The notes: generated by a model from the sequence alone, not told the origin. A stretch of 64,000 nt of DNA from Bradyrhizobium guangzhouense (GCF_004114955.1 NZ_CP030053.1:3968001-4032000); one strand, 5' to 3'; shown: positions 34,978 through 44,667, numbered from the stretch's first letter. A program made the numbers and translations.

Positions 34978-36231
34978 ATGACCGCATTTAAATCGGATTT
35001 CCTCAACACGCTTCAGGAACGTGGATTCATCCACCAGTGCTCCGATTTCGAGGGGCTGGACGCGCTCGCCGCCAAGGGCGAAGCGACCGCCTATGTCGGC
35101 TACGATTGCACCGCCCGTTCGCTGCACATCGGCAACTACCTGACCATGATGATGCTGCACTGGCTGCAGCAGTCCGGCAACAAGCCGATCACGCTGATGG
35201 GCGGCGGGACCACCATGGTCGGCGATCCCTCCGGCAAGGACGAGACGCGCGCGATCCGCACCATTGCCGAGATCGAGGCCAACAAGGAATCGATCCGCGG
35301 CGTGTTCGCAAAGGTGCTCAAATACGGCGACGGCAAGAGCGACGCCATCATGCTCGACAATGCGGAGTGGCTGACCAAGCTGAACTGGATCGAGATGCTG
35401 CGCGACGTCGGCCGCCACTTCTCGGTCAACCGCATGCTGACCATGGACTCCGTGCGCCTGCGCCTCGAGCGCGAGCACGAGATGAGCTTCATCGAGTTCA
35501 ACTACATGGTCTGCCAGGCCTATGATTTCGTCGAGCTCGCCAAGCGCACCGGTTGTCATCTGCAGATGGGCGGCTCGGACCAGTGGGGCAACATCATCAT
35601 GGGCGTCGATCTCGGCCGCCGCATGGGCACGCATCAGCTGTACGCTCTGACGACGCCGCTGCTGACCACCGCATCGGGCGCCAAGATGGGCAAGACCGCG
35701 CAGGGCGCCGTGTGGCTCAACGCCGACCAGTTCTCGCCGTATGATTTCTGGCAGTACTGGCGCAACACCGAGGATGCCGACGTCGGCAAGTTCCTGAAGC
35801 TGTTCACGACGCTGCCGATCGCCGAGATCAAAAAGCTCGAGGCGCTCGGCGGCTCCGAGATCAACGAGGCCAAGAAGGTGCTCGCAACGGAAGCGACCGC
35901 GCTGCTGCACGGCCGCGACGCCGCCGATGAGGCGGCTGAAACTGCGCGCCGCACGTTCGAGGAAGGCGCACTCGCGCAATCGCTCCCCACGGCACACGTT
36001 CCTCTCGCAACACTCGAAGGCGGTGTGAGCGTGTTAGAGGCCTATATCTTGGCCGGCTTGGTAGCCTCAAAGGGTGAGGCTCGCCGGCAGGTCAAGGGCG
36101 GGGGTCTCCGTGTGAATGATGCCGTTGTCACCGACGAAAACATGGTCCTTACGCCCGCCAGCCTGACGCCTGAAGGCGTGATCAAGCTGTCCTTCGGCAA
36201 GAAGAAGCACATCCTCATCAAGCCTGCATAG
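34978..36231 (+). CDS. tyrS: Tyrosyl-tRNA synthetase
   Basis: A class I aminoacyl-tRNA synthetase of 417 residues. The HIGH-equivalent is SLHIGNYL, and the KMSKS-equivalent reads [12 protein letters not shown], the TyrS form usual in proteobacteria. The Tyr pocket includes [10 protein letters not shown] and [10 protein letters not shown]. An S4 RNA-binding domain ends the protein ([29 protein letters not shown]). The ATG at 34978 has only a weak upstream site, but it is the family start. A long hairpin follows before the next gene. Confidence 0.96.
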   Translation: MTAFKSDFLNTLQERGFIHQCSDFEGLDALAAKGEATAYVGYDCTARSLHIGNYLTMMMLHWLQQSGNKPITLMGGGTTMVGDPSGKDETRAIRTIAEIEANKESIRGVFAKVLKYGDGKSDAIMLDNAEWLTKLNWIEMLRDVGRHFSVNRMLTMDSVRLRLEREHEMSFIEFNYMVCQAYDFVELAKRTGCHLQMGGSDQWGNIIMGVDLGRRMGTHQLYALTTPLLTTASGAKMGKTAQGAVWLNADQFSPYDFWQYWRNTEDADVGKFLKLFTTLPIAEIKKLEALGGSEINEAKKVLATEATALLHGRDAADEAAETARRTFEEGALAQSLPTAHVPLATLEGGVSVLEAYILAGLVASKGEARRQVKGGGLRVNDAVVTDENMVLTPASLTPEGVIKLSFGKKKHILIKPA

Positions 36232-36251
36232 GCGTATGAGCTTTTGATGCT

Positions 36252-36283
36252 TGTCAGGGCGCGCGGATGCGCGCTCCCTGACA
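36252..36283 (+). other. Long hairpin masking the RBS of the MFS gene
   Basis: TGTCAGGG (36252-36259) pairs with CCCTGACA (36276-36283), and CGCGC with GCGCG inside, leaving a GGAT loop and a CT bulge. The right arm holds the ACAGG that would serve as ribosome-binding site for the ATG at 36288. No T run follows, so it is not a canonical terminator for tyrS. Confidence 0.6.
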
Positions 36284-36287
36284 GGCA

Positions 36288-37544
36288 ATGGATCAGAAGA
36301 CCCCCGAGGAAGCGACCAGGGAACACGAAAGCACGCGGCAAGGCGCGGTGCGCACCGCGCTCGTCGTGCTCGCGCTGTGCTTCACGCTCGCCGTGCTTGG
36401 CCGCGGCCTGAGCGAGAGTTTCACCGTCTTCCTCAAGCCGATCTCCGAAAATTTCGGCTGGGACCGCGGGCAAGTGGTCTCGATCTACTCGCTGACCTGG
36501 CTGATCAGCGGACTGACCGCGCCACTGGTCGGCCGCCTGTTCGATCACTCCGGACCGCGCATCGTCTACGCGCTCGGCCTGTTGCTGCTCGGCTCGGCCT
36601 TCCTGATCGCAGGCCACGCGCAATCGCTCTGGCAATTCCAGCTTTCGATCGGGCTCTGCGTCGGCATTGGCGTCGCCTTCATCGGCAATGTGCCGAACTC
36701 GATCCTGCTCGGCCGCTGGTTCGGGCCGCGCCTGCCGACCGCGATGGCGGTGGTCTATTCCGCGATGGGCGGGGGCGTGCTGGCGCTGCTGCCCGCCTCG
36801 CAACTCCTGATCGATCATCTCGGCTGGCGCGAGACCTACCGGATCTACGGCTTCGCCGCGCTCGCCCTGCTGATTCCGCTGATGCTGCTGCCCTGGCGCG
36901 CATTCGCGGCCGGCTCGCCTTACGTCACCAAGAGGACCGATCCCGATTTCATCGACAACGGCTGGACGCTTGTCAGCGCGATGCGTCATCACGCGTTCTG
37001 GGCGCTGTTCTCGACCTTCTTCTTCACCGCGGTCGGCATGTACAGCATCGCCGCGCAGATCGTGGCTTATCTGATCGACGCCGGCTTCCCGCCGTTGCAG
37101 GCCGCGACCGCCTGGGGCTTTTCGGGTGTCGTGCTGGTGTTCGGCATGATCGGCGTCTCCGCGCTCGACGGGCTGATCGGACGGCGGCCGTCGGTATTGC
37201 TCAGCTACGCGATCTCGATCCTCGGTATCGTCCTGCTCTGGCTGCTTCAATATCATCCCGATGTCATCCTGCTCACCGGCTTCGTGGTCTGCTTCGGCAG
37301 CATGATGGGCTCGCGCGGCCCCTTGATCACGGCAACCGCGATGAAGATTTTCCGGGGTAAGCGGGTCGGCACCATCTACGGCACGATCTCGATCGGCAGC
37401 GGGCTCGGTTCGGCCTTCGGCTCCTGGAGCGGCGGTCTGATCCACGATGCCACCCACGGCTACAACGCGCTGCTGGCGTTCGCACTTGCGAGCGTCGTGC
37501 TCGGCATGATTCCATTTCTGGTTGTTCCGGCCTTGCGGCGCTAG
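36288..37544 (+). CDS. Major facilitator superfamily transporter
   Basis: A 418-residue carrier with twelve hydrophobic helices. The N-terminal segment VVLALCFTLAVLGRGLSESF, then SIYSLTWLISGLTAPLVGRLFDHSGPRIVY with the loop 2-3 motif, resembles monocarboxylate-type (MCT/OFA-like) MFS carriers. The substrate cannot be deduced; no enzyme gene is linked. Start at ATG 36288, which directly follows the hairpin described above. It is 56 bp after tyrS and might be transcribed from the tyrS promoter. Confidence 0.87.
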   Translation: MDQKTPEEATREHESTRQGAVRTALVVLALCFTLAVLGRGLSESFTVFLKPISENFGWDRGQVVSIYSLTWLISGLTAPLVGRLFDHSGPRIVYALGLLLLGSAFLIAGHAQSLWQFQLSIGLCVGIGVAFIGNVPNSILLGRWFGPRLPTAMAVVYSAMGGGVLALLPASQLLIDHLGWRETYRIYGFAALALLIPLMLLPWRAFAAGSPYVTKRTDPDFIDNGWTLVSAMRHHAFWALFSTFFFTAVGMYSIAAQIVAYLIDAGFPPLQAATAWGFSGVVLVFGMIGVSALDGLIGRRPSVLLSYAISILGIVLLWLLQYHPDVILLTGFVVCFGSMMGSRGPLITATAMKIFRGKRVGTIYGTISIGSGLGSAFGSWSGGLIHDATHGYNALLAFALASVVLGMIPFLVVPALRR

Positions 37545-37670
37545 GTCTCCCAGAGGTAACCTGACATCATTCGCGTTACCGGGGAACTACGGGCGGACAC
37601 GGCGCGTAGACGTTAAAAAAATGCTGACAACGTGTGGCTGAAATTACAGCCTGCGGTGTTTTGTCCGACA

Positions 37671-37684
37671 TGACAAAAATGTCA
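37671..37684. promoter_or_regulatory. Palindrome TGACA-N4-TGTCA upstream of doxX-like gene
   Basis: TGACAAAAATGTCA lies 80 bp before the DoxX start, and a related TGACA-AC-GTGT half pair occurs 45 bp earlier. The 219-bp region holds no gene. It may be an operator; no matching regulator is nearby. Confidence 0.3.
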
Positions 37685-37763
37685 GCGCGAATTGACCTGG
37701 CGCAGCTTGCAGGGTGGAACCGAATGCGGTCCTAGTCGCAGCATGGATGGAGGGCACAAGCCA

Positions 37764-38210
37764 ATGAACTTTCCCTATCTCTCTCGCTATCAACCCGTTC
37801 TCTTGAGCGTGTTTCGCTTCGTCACCGGGCTGCTGCTGTTTCAGTACGGCATGACCAAGCTGTTCCACATTCCGCAGGTGGCCGTGTTCGCAAATCCGCC
37901 GCCACTGATCTGGACGGCCGGTCTGATCGAGCTCGTGCTCGGCGCGACGCTGATGATCGGACTGTTCACCCGCCTCTCGGCCTTTATCCTCTCCGGCGAA
38001 ATGGCCTTCGCCTATTTCCTCGGTCACGTCTTCCACATCTCGAAGGAAGGCCCGGCGGTGTTCCTGCCGCTGCTCAACGGCGGTACTGCGGCGATCCTGT
38101 TCTGCTTCGCTTGCCTCTACCTCGCGGCCGCCGGCGGCGGTGCGATCAGCGTCGATGCGCTGATGGGCAAGGAGAGCGAGGCGACCGGCGGCGCCTTCGC
38201 GCGGCGCTGA
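37764..38210 (+). CDS. DoxX-family membrane protein
   Basis: A 148-residue membrane protein with four helices (about residues 12-30, 48-68, 75-92 and 108-128). VFRFVTGLLLFQYGMTKLF and LIELVLGATLMIGLFTRLSAF are the DoxX blocks. Family members appear in respiratory or redox-linked settings and are often induced by stress, but a common activity is not known. The ATG at 37764 follows GGAGGG. The last 20 residues are cytoplasmic and charged. Confidence 0.88.
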   Translation: MNFPYLSRYQPVLLSVFRFVTGLLLFQYGMTKLFHIPQVAVFANPPPLIWTAGLIELVLGATLMIGLFTRLSAFILSGEMAFAYFLGHVFHISKEGPAVFLPLLNGGTAAILFCFACLYLAAAGGGAISVDALMGKESEATGGAFARR

Positions 38211-38262
38211 CGCGAGCGCAATCGACCGGCAAGACCGGCGCTGGCGTTGGCTCGGTGCCGGC

Positions 38263-38349
38263 TCAGCGTGAGCCCAGCACGTTCCAGATCAGAACGAGCG
38301 CCGCCACGAGCAGCACGGACATGATCATGCGATGAACGAATCGGTTCAT
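38263..38349 (-). CDS. Possible 28-residue membrane micro-protein
   Basis: A short frame reads MNRFVHRMIMSVLLVAALVL followed by IWNVLGSR and a TGA stop: a basic start, one hydrophobic helix, and a short tail. This is the layout of known bacterial micro-proteins. The ribosome-binding site is weak (GGACGAG). No homologue is known to me, and it may be chance. Confidence 0.3.
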   Translation of the reverse strand: MNRFVHRMIMSVLLVAALVLIWNVLGSR

Positions 38350-38472
38350 CGCTCGTCCAACCCAGCTCGATCGCCACCAAGGCTTGAGATCGTCTTGCTC
38401 CCGGAAAAATGGGCCGCCCGGCGCTCCCGATCGCTGGACGCCGCAAGCCCTCCCGCCAACACAAGCCTTCCG

Positions 38473-41400
38473 CTAACGCCGGGCGCTGCAGCCGCCCGGC
38501 AGCGGCCTTGCCGTTCCCGTCGGGCTGTCGGATTGCGACGAGGGTAGCTCGTCGATACCAGCGCTTTGTTGCTTGCCGGTGTTGAACTCGAAGATCTTGC
38601 GGAACATGCCGGGCATCATCGCCGAAATGGGGTTGACGCGCATCGACGGCTTGTCTGGCGTACCGACGACCTCATAGGTGACCCCGATCAGTCCTTCATT
38701 GCTGCCACCGCCGAGGATGAGACCAAAGAACGGAATCTGCGCCGGGATGTTGTTGAGCCCATAGGCGGGCACGAACGTGCCGCTCATGCAGACCTGATTG
38801 CCGGGATAGTCGATCGAGCCTTCGATCGTGGCACCGATCATCGGACCCTTGACGACACCATCGCGGATGGTGAGCACGCCGTTCTGGCGGGTGAACTCGG
38901 CACGCAAGGCGCTGAACGAGACGCCAGTGCCGCCCGGCGTGCCGTTCGGCGCGCCAGCGGCCACGCGCTCGAGCTGCGCCTCGCCCTTCACCGTGAAATC
39001 GCGCACGTTGACGAGACCTTCCCTGGGCGCCGACGCATCGGCGGCGGGCGGCTCCATCGCCACCACCAGCTGGCCGCCAACCGCCTTGGTATAGGTGTCG
39101 GTGAACTTCAGCAGCGATCCCGCATCATTGGTCTGGAGATAGATCACCTCGCGGCTGCCTTGCGCGCGCCCGCCGCGCAGATCGGCTGCCACCGGGGTGT
39201 TTTGGCCGATCCTGCCACTCAGCGTAAACGCCTTGATCACCCCGGCGCGCTTCGACATCTTGGCGTCGACGCTGCGCATCGTCTCGCCGTTGAATCCGGC
39301 GACCGTGCCAAGCTTCACGTCGATGTCGAAATCGACGTTCTTGAGCTTGCTCTTGCTGTCGTCCTTCGAATTGCCTGAGATCGCCGACTTCAGGAAGCCG
39401 CGGCCGTCGAACACGTCGCCGCGCATCGTGCCCCTGACCACGCCGTCCTGACCGCGCTCGACCTTCAACGACGTCTTGTCACCATCCGACGGCGAGTAGA
39501 CCGGGAAGTTCGCGTTCATCAGGTCGCCGTTCGGGTCGACTTCCAGCGAACCCTTGATGGAGGCGCCGCCGCCTTCGATGACGATGTCCTCGAGCCGCGT
39601 CGATTGCGCCGTCGGGACCACTTTGAACGTGGCCTTGCTCGCCTTGCCGGGCAGCTTGACCCAGCCGGGAAGGATGTTGTCGAGCTTGACCGAGGTGAGG
39701 TCAGCCTCGATGCCGAGCTTGGTCGTCTGGTCGGGGCCGCCGGCAATCTTGCCGGACACCTTGATCGGCACCGAGCCGCTGACGGCGGGACTGAGGTCGA
39801 AGCCGAGGCGGGCGCGGCCGGCGTCATCCAGCGTCGTCTGCAGCTTGACGTCGGCGTCGCCATCGCTCGCCTTGCGATAGTCGAGCGAGGCCGCCTGCCC
39901 GTTGATCTTGACGTCGCCCTTGACCTGGTAGCCCTGGTTGTTGGCGACGATCTTGAGATTGTTGGCCTCGAGCTTCTGGTTCATCACCAGCTTTTCGGCA
40001 CTGAAACCGTTGAGATCGGCGGTGACCGCGTAGACGGTGTCCGCCTTGGTCAGCTCGCCCTTGACCGGCAGGCCGAGCTGGATGTTCGCCGTGAAGGTGC
40101 CCTTGCTGGTGTTGGGATCGACGACGGTCGACGACAGATCACTGAGCCGATCATTGGACAGCATTTCGGCGGCGGCCGGCACCGGACCATCGACGCGGAA
40201 GCGCGTGCGCGAGGGCGACGGCTTTGGCGCCATGTCCGGCACCTCGAAGGTGAAGTCGGAGATCGTGATCTTGCGGCCCGCCGGCGTGTCGGCAATGCCC
40301 TGGGCGATGTTCACGGTGGCCGTGCGCCCCGTCACATGGGCCTTGAGGTCGGCGTCGTGCACCACAGGCATGCCGTCCACAGGGCGTACCGCGACGCCGC
40401 TCGCCACAATGTTGACCGACAGGCCGTCATCGGGAATTGGCGGGCCCTTGCGCGGAAGGTTGCGGGTCGGCGAGTTGACGCCGACCTCGATGCGCTGAAG
40501 CGTGCCGCGCTCGATCCGCTCGATCACCCACTGGCGCAACTCCGGCACCACCAGCGTTGGCCACATCCGCTTCAGGGCGGAGGCCGACATCGGCGTTCCC
40601 GCAAAGCCAAGCGTCAGGCGCGGCTCGCCGGAATAGTCGATCGCACCGGTGCCGGCGACGCCGATCTCGCCGTTGCTGATATCGGCCTGCGTCAGCAGCA
40701 TGCGCTTGTGGTCGGTGTCGAAACGGAAGCCGATCGCGATGCGGTTGAAGACGAGCGGCGGCTCGTTGTCGATGCCGCCGAGCAGGATCGAACCTCCGCT
40801 GAAGCCGAGCTGCCAGTCGTTCACGGTGCCGTTGGGCGGCTCGAGATGGGCCAGCAGCGTCAGACGGTTGGCGCCCGAAATGATCTTGAACGGCGCGACC
40901 AGCACCCGCCGATTGGCATCCCATTCGATGTTGATCTCGGCCGAGTCGATCGCCATCGGATAGTCGGGCGTGTCGGTGTCGATGATGTTGCCCGCGCCGA
41001 TCGTAACCTTGCCGCGGAAGAACGTCGGCACGCCGTCGCGACCGAGCTCGCCTTTCAGCTCGCCGGTAAGCGGCAGGTCGGCCGTATAGGTCAGGTCCTT
41101 GACGCGAAGCGCGAGCAGGATGTTCGAGGTCGAGAGCTTGTCGGCGCGGATATCGACCGAACGTACCCCATTCTCGCTCGGTCCGATCGTGGCGCGCAGC
41201 GACCACGGGTGCGCGCCCTCCTCGCCGAGACTGAGCGCGACGCCGCCCTGGCTTGGCCGGCGCAGGCTGAGCGTGATGTTCTCAAACGTCCATTTGCTGC
41301 CGCGCTGCTGGTCGTCGACGATCAGATTGCCGTTCTTGAGACCGATCTCGTTGAGGTTCTGGCCGTCGAGGCCGGTCATGCTCAGGCTGTCGAGCCAGTC

Positions 41401-42198
41401 GAGCCCCTGAAGAATGCCGCTCTGCGCGGCCGGTTGAGGCGCAGTCTGGGATGCGTCCGGCGTTGCGGGCGCCATCCCGAAAGGCGGCGGCGGCACGCCG
41501 TTACGCGGGAATGTCGGCGGCAGCCCCGCCTCCTTCTTGGAGGCGACGCCGGTTGCGAGCGGCTTCGCCGTGTCGCCGGCGGAGACGGTGACGGTGCCGT
41601 CGGGCGCGATCCGGATGGCCAGTTCGGCATCGACGAGGTTGAGGCTTTCGGCGCGCAGGCGACCGGTGAGAAGAGCCGCCCCCGACAGTCTCACCTCGGC
41701 CTTCGGCGCACTGGCGACGATGGCATGGTCATGGTCACGAACGATGATGTCTCGGATACGCACCGCGATCCTGATGCGTCCCGCGCGCTCGATCTGGGTG
41801 CCGCCGACCTCCACGGTGTTGCCGTGACCGATATTGTCCTCGATGGCGGCGGCGAGCCAGGGCGTCGCCATGTCGAGATTGATCGGACCTGCGCCAAGGC
41901 GCCACCATAGCGCGCCAAAGCAACCGACGAAGATGACGATCAAGGTGCCGACGACAAAGGCCATCCGCCGCAGCCAGCGACCGCTCGGCAGCGCGCGCCG
42001 AACGACTGAGAAGCCAACACCGACGCGGAAGCGCGAGGTGGAACGCGACAAAAGGCGGCGTGCGCGGTGGCCCGCCTCCTCTTCCTGGTCCTGATCCCAG
42101 TCGGCCCCGTCCCATTCCGGCTCGTGATGGCCGGCATGTCGATCGAAGTCCCGATTGTGATCCTGGATGTGATCTTGGGGCGACGTATTCCTTGCCAT
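38473..42198 (-). CDS. Large AsmA/DUF3971-like (YhdP-type) envelope protein
   Basis: A 1241-residue protein anchored by one N-terminal helix (residues about 79-98, FVVGTLIVIFVGCFGALWW), with the rest in the periplasm. The long repetitive beta-rich body, with DUF3971- and AsmA-like regions (VGGTQIERAGRIRIAVRIRD, LSFGALRAEFTRQNGVLTIRDG-type segments), resembles YhdP/TamB/AsmA bridge proteins that move phospholipid between membranes. The first 50 residues are cytoplasmic and very rich in His and Asp. The ATG at 42198 is preferred over the open frame to 42321. It is divergent from the Bcp gene by 291 bp. Confidence 0.8.
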   Translation of the reverse strand: MARNTSPQDHIQDHNRDFDRHAGHHEPEWDGADWDQDQEEEAGHRARRLLSRSTSRFRVGVGFSVVRRALPSGRWLRRMAFVVGTLIVIFVGCFGALWWRLGAGPINLDMATPWLAAAIEDNIGHGNTVEVGGTQIERAGRIRIAVRIRDIIVRDHDHAIVASAPKAEVRLSGAALLTGRLRAESLNLVDAELAIRIAPDGTVTVSAGDTAKPLATGVASKKEAGLPPTFPRNGVPPPPFGMAPATPDASQTAPQPAAQSGILQGLDWLDSLSMTGLDGQNLNEIGLKNGNLIVDDQQRGSKWTFENITLSLRRPSQGGVALSLGEEGAHPWSLRATIGPSENGVRSVDIRADKLSTSNILLALRVKDLTYTADLPLTGELKGELGRDGVPTFFRGKVTIGAGNIIDTDTPDYPMAIDSAEINIEWDANRRVLVAPFKIISGANRLTLLAHLEPPNGTVNDWQLGFSGGSILLGGIDNEPPLVFNRIAIGFRFDTDHKRMLLTQADISNGEIGVAGTGAIDYSGEPRLTLGFAGTPMSASALKRMWPTLVVPELRQWVIERIERGTLQRIEVGVNSPTRNLPRKGPPIPDDGLSVNIVASGVAVRPVDGMPVVHDADLKAHVTGRTATVNIAQGIADTPAGRKITISDFTFEVPDMAPKPSPSRTRFRVDGPVPAAAEMLSNDRLSDLSSTVVDPNTSKGTFTANIQLGLPVKGELTKADTVYAVTADLNGFSAEKLVMNQKLEANNLKIVANNQGYQVKGDVKINGQAASLDYRKASDGDADVKLQTTLDDAGRARLGFDLSPAVSGSVPIKVSGKIAGGPDQTTKLGIEADLTSVKLDNILPGWVKLPGKASKATFKVVPTAQSTRLEDIVIEGGGASIKGSLEVDPNGDLMNANFPVYSPSDGDKTSLKVERGQDGVVRGTMRGDVFDGRGFLKSAISGNSKDDSKSKLKNVDFDIDVKLGTVAGFNGETMRSVDAKMSKRAGVIKAFTLSGRIGQNTPVAADLRGGRAQGSREVIYLQTNDAGSLLKFTDTYTKAVGGQLVVAMEPPAADASAPREGLVNVRDFTVKGEAQLERVAAGAPNGTPGGTGVSFSALRAEFTRQNGVLTIRDGVVKGPMIGATIEGSIDYPGNQVCMSGTFVPAYGLNNIPAQIPFFGLILGGGSNEGLIGVTYEVVGTPDKPSMRVNPISAMMPGMFRKIFEFNTGKQQSAGIDELPSSQSDSPTGTARPLPGGCSARR

Positions 42199-42489
42199 TG
42201 CCTCTCGATACAGGCGCCCGTCGTAAGTCTGAGCGCCGCCGGGACCGCAGCCATCGACGGGTATAGACGCTCCCCGCCCCGGCATTGCCGCCATACCTCT
42301 GATGTTCCTGCTGTTCGTCATTTCGCCCCGGGAGCGCGTTCAACGAGCAGTGGGGTGGTGCGTGGAATTCCTTGTAACCATACTCCGTCGCCGCCAAAAT
42401 TGCCCAGCCGAGGGCGCGAATCCGGCACACCGGAAGAGAGCTGCAATACCGCTTTGGTTGACCCGCCGAAAGCGACGAAAGGAAGGCGT

Positions 42490-43191
42490 ATGTCCAAGAA
42501 ATCCCGAAAGAAATCGTCCAAAGCGCCCTCCGGTAGTCTGACCGCTAAAAAGAAGCCCGGGAAAACGCGGGCAACGACTCAAACACGCAGCGCGAAAACA
42601 CAGCCGGCATCGGCAGGCAAATCAACCAAGACGGGCGCAAAACCAACATCGCATAAGGCCGCATCGAAACGGTTAAAATCTTCTGAAAAGGCCACCAAGC
42701 CCGCTCTCGCGGCGGCCGGCGCCAAAACTGCTTTGGCCGCGGGCCAGAACGCGCCCGCGTTCCGCCTGCCCCGCGACGGCGGCGATACCGTTACCCTGTC
42801 GGACTATGCCGGCCGGAAGCTGGTCCTGTTCTTCTATCCCCGCGCCGACACGCCGGGCTGCACCCGCGAGGCGATCGACTTCACGCGGCTCAGGGGCGAC
42901 TTCACAGCCGCTGGCACCGCCGTGCTGGGCATTTCGGCCGATCCGTTAAAGGCCCAGGAGAAGTTTCGCGACAAGCATGGCCTTGGCGTTCCCCTGGTCT
43001 CCGATGAACACCATGAGATGCTTCAGGCCTATGGCGCGTGGGGTGAAAAATCCATGTATGGCAAGACCTTCCTCGGCATTCTTCGCACTACGGTGCTGAT
43101 CGGAAGCGACGGCAAGATCGCCAGGATCTGGCGCAATGTCCGCGTCGACGGCCATGCCGACGAGGTGCTGGCAGCGGCAAGGAGTCTTTAA
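42490..43191 (+). CDS. bcp: Bcp-type peroxiredoxin with lysine-rich N-terminal tail
   Basis: A thiol peroxidase of 233 residues. The core (from about residue 86) has the peroxidatic Cys124 in FYPRADTPGCTREAIDF and the WRNVRVDGHADEVL end. Typical Bcp proteins carry a resolving Cys five residues after the first (CTxEACxFR); here the position is Ile, so this is a 1-Cys form or uses another partner. The first about 80 residues are rich in Lys, Ser, Ala and Thr (SKKSRKKSSKAPSG), resembling histone H1-type tails. ATG 42490 follows GGAAGG. The tail may bind nucleic acid or anionic polymer. Confidence 0.88.
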   Translation: MSKKSRKKSSKAPSGSLTAKKKPGKTRATTQTRSAKTQPASAGKSTKTGAKPTSHKAASKRLKSSEKATKPALAAAGAKTALAAGQNAPAFRLPRDGGDTVTLSDYAGRKLVLFFYPRADTPGCTREAIDFTRLRGDFTAAGTAVLGISADPLKAQEKFRDKHGLGVPLVSDEHHEMLQAYGAWGEKSMYGKTFLGILRTTVLIGSDGKIARIWRNVRVDGHADEVLAAARSL

Positions 43192-43302
43192 CCAGCCCGT
43201 TAAAATCGAGCGTTCCCGTTTCCGGAAAATTAACCATGACCGGCCCAGATTGCTGCGGCAATTAAGCCGCAAGGAACCGTTCCGACCGGCGCGGGAGTGC
43301 CG

Positions 43303-44667
43303 ATGTCGAAAAGTTCTGCCCAATATTCGCAGTACCCCCAGCATCACCCCCACGACCGCGGACGGCCATTCCTTCGCCGTCCCGCCGCTGCAGCGGCAGC
43401 AGCCGCTATTCCCCTCCCCGATACCGACGACGCCTACACCATCGTGCATCATGGCAAGCAGGTCCGGCTCGGGCCCGTGGTGTTCTGGATCGTGGTCGGC
43501 ACCATCGTTCTGCTCGGGCTCTGGTCGGCAGCGACCGCGACCTATTTCGCCTTTCGCGACGACGTCCTGACCCGGCTGATCGCCCGCCAAGCCGAGATGC
43601 AATACGCCTACGAGGACCGCATCGCCGAGCTGCGCGCCAAGGTCGACCGCACCACCAGCAGGCAGTTGCTCGACCAGGAACAGTTCGACCAGAAGCTCGA
43701 CCAGATCATGAAGCGCCAGACGGCGCTGGAGTCCCGGGCCACGGCGCTCGGCGCCATGCCCGACGTGACCGGATCGATCCCGCGCGCGGCGCCGCAGCGT
43801 GGCGAGGCGAACCAGACGACCCAGGGCACGCCAAAACCGTCGCCGATCAGCGACACCGTAATCTTCGTGGCGCCGCCCGACCGTGAGGCACGGCTCGAAT
43901 CCCGCGCCCCGGCCGTGATCGCTCCGCCAGTCAATCAATTCGCCAAGAACCAGGGCTTTGACAATGTCCTGGCCCGGCTCACGAACTCGCTCGACCAGGT
44001 CGAGCGCCGCCAGGTCGCCGCGCTGAGCGCCGTCGAGGAAGGCATGGATTCGCGGATGCGGCGGATGCGTGGCGTCGTCAGCGACCTCGGCCTGAACCTC
44101 GCCAGCCTCGAGGCCGCGGCGCCACGCGCCCCCATGGGCGGCCCGTTCGTGCCGGTGAAGCTCACGGCCAATGCAGGCCCGTTCGAAAAGCAGCTCTATC
44201 GCATCAACGTCACGCGCGCCGAAATGGACCGGCTCAACCGCACGCTGGCGCAGGTGCCCTATCGCAAGCCCGTCGTCGGCGAAGTCGAGTTCACCTCCGG
44301 CTTCGGCGTGCGCAGCGATCCCTTCCTCGGCCGGCCGGCGATGCACACCGGTCTCGACTTCCGTGCCGCGACCGGCGATCCCGCACGCGTCACCGCCAAC
44401 GGCAGGGTGGTCTCGGCCGGCTGGTCCGGTGGTTACGGCCGCATGGTCGAGGTCGATCACGGCAACGGGCTGTCGACTCGCTACGGCCATCTCTCCGAGA
44501 TCAACGTCAAGGTCGGCGAGATCGTGAAGATCGGCCAGGTCATCGGCCTCGTCGGCTCGACCGGACGTTCGACCGGTCCGCATCTGCACTACGAGACCCG
44601 CATCGACGGAGAAGCCGTCGACCCGCAGAAGTTTTTGCGCGCCGGCGTGCGGCTCAGCGCAGGCTAG
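43303..44667 (+). CDS. M23-family metallopeptidase, membrane-anchored
   Basis: A 454-residue LytM-type protein. The cytoplasmic start is followed by a transmembrane helix (about residues 57-80, VVFWIVVGTIVLLGLWSAAT), a coiled coil (about 85-145), a Pro-rich linker, a second helical segment, and the M23 domain. Zinc ligands are visible: His348 and Asp352 in MHTGLDF, and His427/His429 in HLHYE, so the enzyme should be active, unlike EnvC-type activators. Likely role: cutting peptidoglycan cross-links during growth or division. The ATG at 43303 has CGGGAG five bases before it; a GTG six bases earlier is possible. Confidence 0.92.
   Translation: MSKSSAQYSQYPQHHPHDRGRPFLRRPAAAAAAAAIPLPDTDDAYTIVHHGKQVRLGPVVFWIVVGTIVLLGLWSAATATYFAFRDDVLTRLIARQAEMQYAYEDRIAELRAKVDRTTSRQLLDQEQFDQKLDQIMKRQTALESRATALGAMPDVTGSIPRAAPQRGEANQTTQGTPKPSPISDTVIFVAPPDREARLESRAPAVIAPPVNQFAKNQGFDNVLARLTNSLDQVERRQVAALSAVEEGMDSRMRRMRGVVSDLGLNLASLEAAAPRAPMGGPFVPVKLTANAGPFEKQLYRINVTRAEMDRLNRTLAQVPYRKPVVGEVEFTSGFGVRSDPFLGRPAMHTGLDFRAATGDPARVTANGRVVSAGWSGGYGRMVEVDHGNGLSTRYGHLSEINVKVGEIVKIGQVIGLVGSTGRSTGPHLHYETRIDGEAVDPQKFLRAGVRLSAG

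Noticed and set aside
39604..41910. A 768-codon open frame on the plus strand.
   Set aside because: It is exactly antisense to the AsmA-like gene and has the Arg/Asp/His-rich composition typical of the mirror frame of a high-GC gene, with no family motif.
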